From contig CAZDSS010000041.1 in NCBI GenBank assembly GCA_964508185.1, positions 1 through 21,882 on the forward strand: 21,882 nucleotides of DNA. The letters are read 5' to 3'. The DNA comes from CAZDSS01 sp964508185 (GTDB lineage Bacteria; Pseudomonadota; Alphaproteobacteria; Sphingomonadales; Govanellaceae). The stretch's first letter is position 1. Each line of letters begins with the position of its first letter. Positions 5,933-13,011 of this stretch are shown here, piece after piece. The translations under genes were made by a program, and so were the position numbers. Below the pieces are notes generated by a model, which was not told the DNA's origin, ran no database searches, and was given only the letters and a program-made list of their open reading frames with translations.

Positions 5933-6814
5933 TCAGACCTGACGATTGTTCACAAGGTCGTCGTAGTCCTTCATCAGGGTCTGTGCGATGGCGCCCACTT
6001 CGAAGCGATAGGGGCCGATCTCGGACAGCGGCGTCACCTCGGCGGCGGTGCCGGTGAGGAAGGCCTGTTCGAAGCCCTCCATCTCTTCCGGCATGATCGC
6101 CCGCTCGATGACCTCGAAGCCGCGCTTGCGGGCAAGGTCGATCACCGTGCGGCGGGTGATGCCGTCGAGGAAGCAGTCGGGCTTCGGCGTGTGGATCGCC
6201 CCGTCCTTCACGAAGAAGATGTTGGCGCCGGTCGCTTCCGCCACCTGGCCGCGATAGTCGAGCATCAGGGCGTCGTCATAGCCCTTGCGCTCGGCCGCAT
6301 GCTTCGAAAGCGTGCAGATCATGTAGAGGCCCGCGGCCTTGCTGCGGGTCGGGGCGCAATCGGGCGCCGGACGCTTCCACTGGGAGATGTCGAGCCGCAG
6401 CCCCTTGAGCTTGGCTTCGGGCGAGAAATAGGCCGGCCAGGCCCAGGTGGCGACGGCCACGTGAACCTTGGTCGCCTGGGCCGCAACGCCCATCTGCTCC
6501 GGGCCGCGCCAGGCAACGGGGCGGAGATAGGCGTCCACCAGATTGTTGGCCTTGAGCACTTCCTGCGCCGCCTTGTTGATCTCGTCCTGGCTGTAGGGAA
6601 TCTCGAAGTCGAGAATGCGCGCCGACTCGAACAGGCGCTCCGTATGCTCGGCGAGCTTGAAGACCTTGCCGCCATAGGCGCGCTGGCCTTCGAACACGCA
6701 GCTTGCATAATGCAGGGCGTGGGTCAGCACATGCACCTTCGCCTCGCGCCAGGGTACCAGTTTGCCGTCAAACCAGATGAAGCCATCGCGATCATCAAAG
6801 GGCAGGATGCTCAT
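5933..6814 (-). CDS. ilvE: Branched-chain amino acid aminotransferase
   Basis: A PLP-dependent fold-type IV transaminase of 293 residues that performs the last step of leucine, isoleucine and valine synthesis, using glutamate as amino donor. Seen in the sequence: FIWFDGKLVPW near the N-terminus, THALHYASCVFEGQRAY at 31-47, APTRSKAAGLYM with the PLP-binding Lys159, DDALMLDYRGQVAEATGANI, and FLTGTAAEVTPL near the C-terminus. A good ribosome binding site (GAGAGGACA) precedes the ATG. It is divergent from marR across a 175-bp region holding a candidate operator, and a strong terminator follows it. D-amino acid transaminases share the fold, but the motifs fit IlvE better. Confidence 0.95.
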   Translation of the reverse strand: MSILPFDDRDGFIWFDGKLVPWREAKVHVLTHALHYASCVFEGQRAYGGKVFKLAEHTERLFESARILDFEIPYSQDEINKAAQEVLKANNLVDAYLRPVAWRGPEQMGVAAQATKVHVAVATWAWPAYFSPEAKLKGLRLDISQWKRPAPDCAPTRSKAAGLYMICTLSKHAAERKGYDDALMLDYRGQVAEATGANIFFVKDGAIHTPKPDCFLDGITRRTVIDLARKRGFEVIERAIMPEEMEGFEQAFLTGTAAEVTPLSEIGPYRFEVGAIAQTLMKDYDDLVNNRQV

Positions 6815-6927
6815 AATTGTCCTCTCGGGTTCTACGAAGTGATGAAATCAGGCATCTTAGCGGAACCATCACCCCCCGGCATCAACTGGCGGGAGCCCAT
6901 TCGCTGCTGCCAAATCAGTGCTGGAAG

Positions 6928-6947
6928 AATGCGACGCGTTTCGCATT
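6928..6947. promoter_or_regulatory. Candidate MarR operator palindrome
   Basis: AATGCGA-cgcgtt-TCGCATT: perfect 7-bp arms around a 6-bp centre, with partial extension outward. The 20-bp length and dyad symmetry suit a MarR-type dimer. It lies just upstream of the possible marR -35 element and between the divergent ilvE and marR genes, so it could serve autoregulation, control of ilvE, or both. Confidence 0.45.
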
Positions 6948-6953
6948 ATTGGG

Positions 6954-6982
6954 TTGAGATGGGTACCATTATAGCGTAGATA
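6954..6982 (+). promoter_or_regulatory. Candidate marR promoter, possibly leaderless
   Basis: TTGAGA (6954-6959), a 17-bp spacer and TAGATA (6977-6982). A start site about 7 bp after the -10 would fall at or next to the ATG at 6990, and no ribosome binding site is visible before that ATG, so a leaderless mRNA is possible. The opposite strand carries a perfect TATAAT (6968-6973), which may be the ilvE -10, though I find no matching -35 for it. Confidence 0.35.
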
Positions 6983-6989
6983 AGTCAAT

Positions 6990-7481
6990 ATGGCTGACCT
7001 AAAAACTTTTGCGCCGGCGCAGTTTCTGCGAGACGAGGAACTCCGCAAGGGCATCGAGCTTCTGTATTTCGCCTATCGCGACCTGGTGTCCGACCCGGAC
7101 GAGGTGCTGGCGGAATACGGCTTCGGGCGCGCCCACCACCGGGTGATCCATTTCGTGGGGCGTCGGCCCGGCATGGCGGTGGCCGACCTTCTGCAGATCC
7201 TCAGCATCACCAAGCAGAGCCTGTCCCGCGTGCTCGGCACGCTGGTGGCCGAAGGCTATATCCGCCAGGAAAAGGGGACGGAGGACCGCCGCCAGCGCCT
7301 CCTCTACCTCACCGACAAGGGGCGGGAGCTGGAGAACAAGCTCGCGAGCCTGCAGCGCGAGCGCATGGCCCGCGCCTACAGGGAATCGGGGGCGGAGGCG
7401 GTTGCCGGCTTCTGGCGCGTGCTCCTCGGCCTCATCGACGAGGATCACCGGGCGACCATACAGGAATTCGTCACCAGCTGA
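6990..7481 (+). CDS. MarR family transcriptional regulator (PetP-like)
   Basis: A 163-residue winged helix-turn-helix regulator. The N-terminal segment (RDEELRKGIELLYFAYRD, then AEYGFGRAHHRVIHFVGR) resembles the alphaproteobacterial PetP subgroup as I remember it. The recognition region is VADLLQILSITKQSLSRVLG, and the wing carries the conserved Asp-Arg-Arg (TEDRRQRLLYLTDKG). PetP genes are often followed by the OmpR-type response regulator petR; here the next gene is on the opposite strand 9 bp away, so that partner is absent. It is divergent from ilvE, with a palindrome between them that it may bind. Its effector and targets cannot be read from the sequence. Confidence 0.88.
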   Translation: MADLKTFAPAQFLRDEELRKGIELLYFAYRDLVSDPDEVLAEYGFGRAHHRVIHFVGRRPGMAVADLLQILSITKQSLSRVLGTLVAEGYIRQEKGTEDRRQRLLYLTDKGRELENKLASLQRERMARAYRESGAEAVAGFWRVLLGLIDEDHRATIQEFVTS

Positions 7482-7490
7482 CGCCCGCCG

Positions 7491-7730
7491 TCATTTGCCC
7501 GGGTTCTGCTGCCCGGCGGGACCGGTCCTGCCGCCCTGTTGCTTGCCGTGAGCACCAGGGCTTTCCTTTTGCCCCTGCTGAGCAGGCGGGCGCTCGGCAC
7601 CGGACCGCGCCTCCTCCCCGCCCGAGCGTCCGACTCCGCCCGCGGGCTTGCTGCCGCCTGCAGACACGGCGCCGCCCACGCCGCTCGTGCCCTGCTCCTC
7701 GGCGCCCGGATCCTTGCGCTTGATGGCCAT
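7491..7730 (-). CDS. Small glycine-rich hydrophilic protein (hydrophilin-like)
   Basis: I recognise no family. The 79-residue product begins MAIKRKDPGAEEQG and is almost wholly Gly, Ala, Pro, Ser, Gln, Glu, Lys and Arg; Gly is 21 of 79 by count, and there is no Leu, Phe, Trp, Tyr or Cys. It must be intrinsically disordered and has the composition of hydrophilins, proteins linked to desiccation and osmotic stress. A clear ribosome binding site (AAGGAGAAG) lies upstream of the ATG, and the gene starts 18 bp after the hsp20 stop on the same strand, so co-expression with the chaperone is likely. Low-complexity GC-rich sequence can give false genes, but the binding site and spacing argue that this one is translated. 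Confidence 0.6.
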   Translation of the reverse strand: MAIKRKDPGAEEQGTSGVGGAVSAGGSKPAGGVGRSGGEEARSGAERPPAQQGQKESPGAHGKQQGGRTGPAGQQNPGK

Positions 7731-7748
7731 GCTGCTTCTCCTTGCAAG

Positions 7749-8420
7749 TTACCTGCGACCGATGGGAATGCGGCGGGACCTGTCGCTCGTCTCCCCGCGC
7801 TTCGGGAGCACCACATGGAGGACGCCGTTCTCGAAGCTCGCCTTGCAGGCGTCGGGCTGCACATTGTCCGGCACGCGGAAGGACCGCTCGAAGCGGCCGT
7901 AGCGCCGTTCGGAGAAATGGATGTTGCCGCCCTCCCCTTCCTTCCGCTCCTGCCGCTTCTCGCCGCTTATGGTAAGGATGCCGTCGCGCAACGTGAGCTC
8001 GATATCCTCCTCGCGCATGCCCGGCAGCTCGGCCGTGATCTCCACGGCGTCGTCGCGCTCGGTCACGTCCACCTGGGGCATCATGAAGCCCGACCCGAAC
8101 GCGCCGAAGGCCGGCCGGGAGAAAGCCGAAAACGGCGTCATGGAGCCGAGGAAGCTCTCGAACATGCGCTCCATCTCGGAGCGGAAGCCGCCCCATGGAT
8201 CAAGCGGACTCACCGACGACATGCGGGACGGCGTCGCGCCCTCGCTGCCGCTCCGCCCGACGCCCATATGGGCCTTCTCACCCACATCGGGCTGCATGCG
8301 GCTTTCGTCTCCGGCGGCGGAGGCATGCTTCGCTTCCTGCTGTCCCGTCTTCATCCGGCCGCCGCGCTCGCCCATCTGGCCCTGGGTTGCGAATTCTTCC
8401 TTGCGATCTTCCACCATCAT
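7749..8420 (-). CDS. Small heat shock protein, Hsp20/alpha-crystallin family
   Basis: An ATP-independent holdase chaperone that keeps unfolding proteins soluble. At 223 residues it is longer than the usual 140 to 170. The first 90 or so residues are hydrophilic and low in complexity, followed by WGGFRSEMERMFESFLGSM, a typical sHSP N-terminal helix. The alpha-crystallin domain (about 113-208) runs from MPQVDVTERDDAVEITAELP to GVLHVVLPKR, and the C-terminal I-x-I oligomerisation motif is IPI in RRIPIGRR. The start has a strong ribosome binding site (AAGAGGTGAC) directly before two near-adjacent ATGs. I looked for a sigma32-type promoter and a ROSE-type RNA thermometer upstream and saw neither clearly. 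The small hydrophilic gene downstream is probably in the same operon. Confidence 0.92.
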   Translation of the reverse strand: MMVEDRKEEFATQGQMGERGGRMKTGQQEAKHASAAGDESRMQPDVGEKAHMGVGRSGSEGATPSRMSSVSPLDPWGGFRSEMERMFESFLGSMTPFSAFSRPAFGAFGSGFMMPQVDVTERDDAVEITAELPGMREEDIELTLRDGILTISGEKRQERKEGEGGNIHFSERRYGRFERSFRVPDNVQPDACKASFENGVLHVVLPKRGETSDRSRRIPIGRR

Positions 8421-8600
8421 GTCACCTCTTCGTGATGAGATTGGCGCCTCAGGATGCTCGTCCCCCAGCCCGCTGGTCTGTTATGCGCATATGCGGGCCG
8501 CCGCGCCCTGTCTCGGGTCCTGTCATTGCGCGGCAAAGCGGCATAGACTGTCCCTCGGCCGGACGGCCCTCAAAAGGTTAACAACGTCGGCGCAGCTTCG

Positions 8601-9914
8601 ATGGTTTTGATCGAAATCCTCATTATTCTGTTGTTGCTGGTGCTCAATGGCCTCTTCGCCATGTCGGAGCTCGCGATCGTCTCGTCGCGCCGGGCGCGGC
8701 TGCAGGAAATCGCGTCCCGCGGCAGCCGGGGCGCGACCACGGCGCTGAAGCTCATCGCGGACCCGAGCCGCTTTCTCGCCAGCGTCCAGATCGGCATCAC
8801 CCTGATCGGGATCCTGGCCGGCGCATCGAGCGGCGCGCGGCTCGCCGATCGCCTGGGCGCCATCCTCAACCGCATCGACTGGATCGCGCCCAACGGCCCG
8901 GCGGTGGGGGTCGCCATCGTCGTGCTGCTCATCACCTTCGCCTCCGTCATCATCGGCGAGCTGGTGCCCAAGCGGATCGCCCTCAACAATCCCGAACGCA
9001 TCGCCGCCCTCGTCGCCCGGCCCATGCAGCTCCTTGCCCGCGCGGCGTCGCCCCTCGTCTGGCTGCTCAAGGCGGCGACCGAGGCGCTTCTTGCCCTTCT
9101 CCGCCTCGATCAGGCGCGCGGCGATGTGGTGAGCGAGGACGAGGTGCGCTCCATGATCGCCGAAGGCACCCGCGCGGGCGTCTTCGCGCCGCAGGAGCGG
9201 GAGATGATCGACGGCGTCCTGCGCATGGCCGACCGCAAGGTGCGCGCCATCATGACCCCGCGGCGGGAGATCGTCTGGATCGACCGCAACGACACGCGCG
9301 ACGGCTTGCGCGAGCGGCTCGACAGCTTGCGCTTCTCCCAGTATCCCGTCTGCGACGGCAGCATCGACAATGTGGTCGGGGTCATCCATACGCGCGACCT
9401 GTGGAAGGCGCATCTGGGCTCCCGCCCGCTCCTTGTGGAGGAGATCATGGAGCCGCCGCTCGCGATCCACGACAATCTGCCGGTCCTGCGCCTGCTCGAC
9501 CTGTTCCGCACGGGCGGCACCCAGGTCGCCATCGTGGTGGACGAGTTCGGGGGCACCGAAGGGCTCGTGACCCTCACCGACGTGCTGGAGGCCATTGCGG
9601 GCGAATTCCCCGGGGCCGACGAGCCGGACGAGGAAAGGCTGATGATGCGGGAGGACGGATCCTGGCTCGTGGACGGCACCTATCCCGTGGACGAGTTCGA
9701 GGACCGGACGGGGGCGCGCGACCTGCGCCAGGACGGCGACTTCACCACCATGGCGGGGCTGGTGCTGCACCGCTTCGGCCATCTGCCGCGGGTGGGCGAG
9801 CGTCAGGCCTTCCCGGACGTGACCCTTGAAGTGGTGGACATGGACGGCCGCCGCATCGATCGCATCCTGGTGACGCTTCCGCGCAAGGAGACGCCGGACG
9901 ACGCCGAAGCGTGA
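8601..9914 (+). CDS. CNNM/CorC-type transmembrane protein with CBS domains (hemolysin family)
   Basis: A 437-residue inner-membrane protein. The N-terminal CNNM (DUF21) transmembrane domain covers about residues 1-195, with hydrophobic segments near 3-22, 60-80 and 105-120 and the conserved SVQIGITLIGILAG and GELVPKRIAL motifs. Two CBS domains follow (about 215-335; IMTPRREIVWID, then VDEFGGTEGLVTLTDVLEAI), and a C-terminal CorC/HlyC domain ends it (about 350-430). Family members are linked to magnesium or cobalt export and adenine-nucleotide sensing; hemolysin is a historical label. The gene is divergent from hsp20 and converges on proC with only 9 bp between stops. The ribosome binding site is weak. 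Confidence 0.93.
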   Translation: MVLIEILIILLLLVLNGLFAMSELAIVSSRRARLQEIASRGSRGATTALKLIADPSRFLASVQIGITLIGILAGASSGARLADRLGAILNRIDWIAPNGPAVGVAIVVLLITFASVIIGELVPKRIALNNPERIAALVARPMQLLARAASPLVWLLKAATEALLALLRLDQARGDVVSEDEVRSMIAEGTRAGVFAPQEREMIDGVLRMADRKVRAIMTPRREIVWIDRNDTRDGLRERLDSLRFSQYPVCDGSIDNVVGVIHTRDLWKAHLGSRPLLVEEIMEPPLAIHDNLPVLRLLDLFRTGGTQVAIVVDEFGGTEGLVTLTDVLEAIAGEFPGADEPDEERLMMREDGSWLVDGTYPVDEFEDRTGARDLRQDGDFTTMAGLVLHRFGHLPRVGERQAFPDVTLEVVDMDGRRIDRILVTLPRKETPDDAEA

Positions 9915-9923
9915 CGGACAGGC

Positions 9924-10775
9924 TCAGCGCGACAGTTCGCGGGAACGCTTGGCGGCGGCGGCGACCGCCTTGCGCATGAGGGCCGAAAGCCCCTTCTCGC
10001 TCATCAGCACGTCGAGGGCGGCGGCGGTGGTCCCGGCAGGGCTGGTGACCGCCTCGCGGAGCTCGTCCGGGGCGCGGTCGCCTTCGGCAAGCAGGGCGCC
10101 TGCGCCCACCACCGTATGAAGGGCGAGCGTGTGGCTCAGTTCCGGCGGCAGGCCGGCGGCCGCCCCGGCGCTCGCGAGGCATTCGGTGAGGTAGAACACA
10201 TAGGCGGGGCCGCTGCCCGAGACGGCGGTCACCGCATCCATGTGCTTCTCCTCGTCGAGCCAGACGAAGGCGCCGACGGTGCCGAGCAGCAGCTCGCCGA
10301 GCTGCCGCGTCGCGTCATCCGTTTGGGCATTGGCGACGGCGGCGGTGATGCCCTTGCCGATGGCCGCGGGCGTGTTGGGCATGGCGCGGATGACGGGCGT
10401 TTCCGCTCCGAAGGCGCCCTTGAAATATGCGAGGCTCTTGCCCGCGGCGATGGAGAGCACGGCGGCGCCGCGATCGGTGAAGGGCTTGAGACCTGCGACC
10501 GCGTCGTCCATCACCTGGGGCTTCACGGCAAGGACAATCATGCGCGGGGCGAGATCGGGGGCGAGCCTTGCGACCGCATCCACCACCCTGACGCCCTGGG
10601 GCGCGGCACTGCCGTCGGCCGCCGCGGGATCCACCACCAGCACGGCTGCGGGATTGATCCCCGCCCCGATCCAGCCCTTCAGCAACGCGCCGCCCATGCG
10701 GCCGCAGCCCACCAGGAGAAGGGGCCGCTCGGTCGTGAAGGCGGCCAGACTGGTCAAGCGATCCTCACCGGACAT
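9924..10775 (-). CDS. proC: Pyrroline-5-carboxylate reductase
   Basis: ProC reduces 1-pyrroline-5-carboxylate to proline with NAD(P)H, the last step of proline synthesis. The 283-residue protein has the Rossmann motif LLLVGCGRMGGALLKGW, VLAVKPQVMDD, the substrate-region RAMPNTPAAIGKG, VSGSGPAYVFYL, and the C-terminal REAVTSPAGTTAAALDVL signature. I chose the ATG at 10775 because AAAGGAAAC precedes it and the upstream in-frame extension looks unlike the family. It lies downstream of the YbjN-domain gene on the same strand, separated by 139 bp that contain a GC hairpin. Confidence 0.96.
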   Translation of the reverse strand: MSGEDRLTSLAAFTTERPLLLVGCGRMGGALLKGWIGAGINPAAVLVVDPAAADGSAAPQGVRVVDAVARLAPDLAPRMIVLAVKPQVMDDAVAGLKPFTDRGAAVLSIAAGKSLAYFKGAFGAETPVIRAMPNTPAAIGKGITAAVANAQTDDATRQLGELLLGTVGAFVWLDEEKHMDAVTAVSGSGPAYVFYLTECLASAGAAAGLPPELSHTLALHTVVGAGALLAEGDRAPDELREAVTSPAGTTAAALDVLMSEKGLSALMRKAVAAAAKRSRELSR

Positions 10776-10859
10776 GTTTCCTTTGCCCCGTTCTTGTCTG
10801 CGGTCCCCTTCAGCCGACCGTTCCCGGCGGCCGGGAGACTCTGGATTGTATCTGATGGC

Positions 10860-10878
10860 GGGCCGCGTCACGCGGCCC
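10860..10878. repeat. GC-rich hairpin between the YbjN-domain gene and proC
   Basis: GGGCCGCG-tca-CGCGGCCC: a perfect 8-bp stem with a 3-nt loop. No T-run follows on either strand, so it is not a standard intrinsic terminator. It could pause transcription or affect the stability of the upstream mRNA. Confidence 0.6.
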
Positions 10879-10914
10879 CGAAGACCTGTGCGTCGGACCC
10901 CCGGGCGTCGCGCC

Positions 10915-11421
10915 TCAGGCCTCGCCCATGGTGTCCAGCATGGCGGCTTCCACCGCTTCCTCGGGCGACTTGTCGGCCCACAGGACGAAATGGAAGACCG
11001 GGTAGAAGCGTTCGCATTCCTTGATGGCCGCCTGGGTCACCGCCTCGCAGAGCACCGCGGTCTGCAGGTCGTTGTCGGTGAGCAGCAGGGCATGGCGGAA
11101 CATCAGCGCGCCCTCGTCCGACCACAGCTCGAAATGGCCGATCCACAGCCGCTCGTTCATGAGGGCGAGGGTTTCATAGATCTTGGCCCGCTTGGCCTGG
11201 GGCACCCGCGCCTCGAACACGGCGGCCACCTGCAGGAGCCCCGCGTCCTCGCGCCAGAGATACCGCAGATGCAGCTCGCCCCACGAGCTCGGCACCATCG
11301 CCGTCAGTTCCTCGTCACCATAACGTTCGAACGTCCATTCCTGCTCGGCGACGAATTCTTCGACGATATCGAGCGGCGAAGGCGTGTTCAGATCGTCTTC
11401 ATCTAGAAAAAGCGTGGTCAT
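10915..11421 (-). CDS. YbjN domain-containing protein
   Basis: A 168-residue cytosolic protein with the YbjN/T3SS-chaperone-like fold suggested by its sequence: SPLDIVEEFVAEQEWTFERY at the N-terminus, ELHLRYLWREDAGLLQVAAV in the middle, and ALMNERLWIGHFELWSDEGA typical of alphaproteobacterial YbjN proteins. E. coli YbjN is reported to affect motility and stress behaviour, but the molecular role of this group is unknown. There is no signal peptide or membrane segment. The neighbourhood (ubiK upstream, proC downstream, all on the minus strand) recurs in alphaproteobacteria as I remember it, suggesting co-expression rather than a shared pathway. Confidence 0.87.
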   Translation of the reverse strand: MTTLFLDEDDLNTPSPLDIVEEFVAEQEWTFERYGDEELTAMVPSSWGELHLRYLWREDAGLLQVAAVFEARVPQAKRAKIYETLALMNERLWIGHFELWSDEGALMFRHALLLTDNDLQTAVLCEAVTQAAIKECERFYPVFHFVLWADKSPEEAVEAAMLDTMGEA

Positions 11422-11549
11422 GAGGTTTCAGGACTCTGATGAGTAAAGGCCAGCTGCCATTGGCGCCCCAAATATGGGCGAATTGCGGCATGTTCAACAC
11501 CATATCTAGGTTGGCATGCAGCCGCCCGAGAAACAAGGGCAAATAAGGG

Positions 11550-11870
11550 TCAAGCCGGCTCCGGCGGCGTTCCGCCCGCATCCGTGGCCGCCGCCTGAAT
11601 GTCGGTTCCGGCGCCGTCTTCGCCGCCCAGTTTCAGTTCCAAAGCGTCCAGCCGGGCGCGAAGTTCCTCGTTCTCCTTGCGGGCGGCGACGGCCATGGCG
11701 CGCACCGCCTCGAATTCCTCGCGGCTTACGAGGTCGAGCTCGGCGGCCCAGCGTTCGGCCCACTGCCGGAACGTGGCCTCGACCTCCGAGCGGACGCCGT
11801 GAAGCGTGCCCGCGGCCCCGGCCGCGAGTTTCGCCAGATCGTCGAAGAACTTGCTTTGTGTCTGCACCAT
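11550..11870 (-). CDS. ubiK: UbiK-family accessory factor of ubiquinone synthesis (BMFP domain)
   Basis: A 106-residue, mostly helical protein. It opens MVQTQSKFFDDLAKLAAGAAG, typical of the membrane-fusogenic BMFP/UbiK family, continues with an amphipathic helix containing FRQWAERWAAELDLVSREEF, and has a coiled coil (ARKENEELRARLDALELKL) characteristic of the family. UbiK helps assemble or operate the soluble ubiquinone-synthesis complex in proteobacteria. The ATG at 11870 has a good ribosome binding site (AGGAAGA), and the extension upstream of it is not family-like. A promoter-like pair lies 70 bp upstream. Function in this species is inferred from the family. Confidence 0.85.
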   Translation of the reverse strand: MVQTQSKFFDDLAKLAAGAAGTLHGVRSEVEATFRQWAERWAAELDLVSREEFEAVRAMAVAARKENEELRARLDALELKLGGEDGAGTDIQAAATDAGGTPPEPA

Positions 11871-11940
11871 CGATCTTCCTCGGGTTTGCGGCATTTCGCG
11901 CGTGGATGACGCTGCGATCGATCCCGTCCCCTTCAGGCGC

Positions 11941-11969
11941 ACTATGCGCTTTCGTGTTGCTTTTGCCAA
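11941..11969 (-). promoter_or_regulatory. Candidate sigma70-type promoter for ubiK
   Basis: On the minus strand TTGGCA (11969-11964), a 17-bp spacer and CATAGT (11946-11941) match sigma70 hexamers at 5/6 and 4/6, about 70 bp upstream of the ubiK ATG. Confidence 0.5.
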
Positions 11970-12059
11970 GGGCGGAGCGGCCCGGATACGGCCATTTTCC
12001 GCACTGCAGCAGGGGCAGGTATGCACGGCGCGGGACGGAAAGACAAGCGGCCTTCCGCT

Positions 12060-12089
12060 TTTACGGTCAAAAGCATGGCGCGATATGCT
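12060..12089 (+). promoter_or_regulatory. Candidate promoter for lgt
   Basis: TTTACG (12060-12065), an 18-bp spacer and TATGCT (12084-12089), each 4/6 to sigma70 consensus, about 67 bp upstream of the lgt ATG. The divergent 286-bp region between ubiK and lgt shows nothing else convincing. Confidence 0.3.
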
Positions 12090-12156
12090 ATCAAGACCGG
12101 CAGGATCCGGTGCAGGATCGGCTCACACAGAACAACAGACGAAGGCGGGAACGGAA

Positions 12157-13011
12157 ATGTTTGAGACAGCCCTGGCAGGCGCCCTGCCCTTCCCGGACAT
12201 AGACCCGGTGCTCGTGGAGATCGGGCCGCTCGCCATACGCTGGTATTCCCTTGCCTATATCGGCGGCCTCATCCTCGGCTGGGCCTACATGGCGCGGCTC
12301 ATCCGCGAGCCCAATCCGCCCTGCCGGCGGGAGGATCTCGATGACTTCGTGCTCTGGGCCATGCTCGGCGTGGTGGGGGGCGGCCGCCTCGGCTACGTCC
12401 TGTTCTACAATCTCGATTTCTACATCGCCAATCCCGCCGCGGCCCTGCGGCTGTGGGACGGCGGCATGTCCTTCCATGGCGGCCTTCTCGGCATGATTCT
12501 GGTGATGCTGTGGTTCTGCCGCCGCCGGGGCATCTCCTTCCTGCGCTTCACCGACCGCATCGCCTGCGTCGCCCCCATCGGCCTCTTCCTCGGCCGCATC
12601 GCCAATTTCATCAACGGGGAGCTTTATGGCCGCCCGACGGACGCGCCCTGGGGCATCGTTTTCCCGGGCGGCGGGCCGCTGCCCCGTCATCCCAGTCAGC
12701 TATACGAAGCGGCGATGGAGGGCCTGCTGCTGTTCGTGGTGCTCAATCTCCTGTTCCACTTCACGAACGCGCGGCGGCGGCCCGGCCTTCTTGGCGGCCT
12801 GTTCCTGCTCGGCTACGGCCTGAGCCGCATCCTGGTCGAGACACTCCGCGAGCCGGACGCCCATATCGGCTTCATATACGGCAGCCTGACCATGGGCCAG
12901 ATCCTGTCCCTGCCCGCCTTCCTTGCCGGCGGCTTCCTGGTGTGGCGGGCGTTCGCCCGGCCGCCGCTGCCGCAGCATGTGCCCGGAAAGCCCCATGCCG
13001 AACGCCCTTGA
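12157..13011 (+). CDS. lgt: Prolipoprotein diacylglyceryl transferase
   Basis: Lgt moves a diacylglyceryl group from phosphatidylglycerol to the lipobox Cys of prolipoproteins at the inner membrane, the first step of lipoprotein maturation. The 284-residue protein has several membrane helices. Family motifs are complete: LAIRWYSLAYIGGLILGW near 25-42, GGGRLGYVLFYN, SFHGGLLGM with His107, the signature GRIANFINGELYGRPT (146-161, with Arg147, Asn150 and Glu155), and RHPSQLYEAAMEG. The ATG at 12157 gives a normal family start, and AAGGCGGG lies upstream. Its end overlaps the next gene by 17 bp. Its lipid donor depends on PgsA, encoded elsewhere in this window. Confidence 0.96.
   Translation: MFETALAGALPFPDIDPVLVEIGPLAIRWYSLAYIGGLILGWAYMARLIREPNPPCRREDLDDFVLWAMLGVVGGGRLGYVLFYNLDFYIANPAAALRLWDGGMSFHGGLLGMILVMLWFCRRRGISFLRFTDRIACVAPIGLFLGRIANFINGELYGRPTDAPWGIVFPGGGPLPRHPSQLYEAAMEGLLLFVVLNLLFHFTNARRRPGLLGGLFLLGYGLSRILVETLREPDAHIGFIYGSLTMGQILSLPAFLAGGFLVWRAFARPPLPQHVPGKPHAERP

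Noticed and set aside
5947..5955. DnaA-box-like TTGTTCACA inside ilvE
   Set aside because: A single 8/9 match in coding sequence is expected by chance; kept only as a caution against overreading isolated matches.
6191..6979. 262-codon frame on the plus strand across ilvE and the ilvE-marR spacer
   Set aside because: Mostly antisense to ilvE; composition is that of a reverse-strand shadow.
8421..8600. Sigma32 promoter or ROSE RNA thermometer for hsp20
   Set aside because: I looked on the minus strand for CTTGAA-type -35 and CCCAT-type -10 hexamers and for a sequence pairing with the Shine-Dalgarno; no convincing match. Only a CGCATATGCG palindrome near 8467 was seen, which is too short to interpret.
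8523..9782. 419-codon frame on the minus strand opposite the CNNM/CorC gene
   Set aside because: Antisense shadow of a clear membrane protein gene; high-GC bias creates long frames without function.
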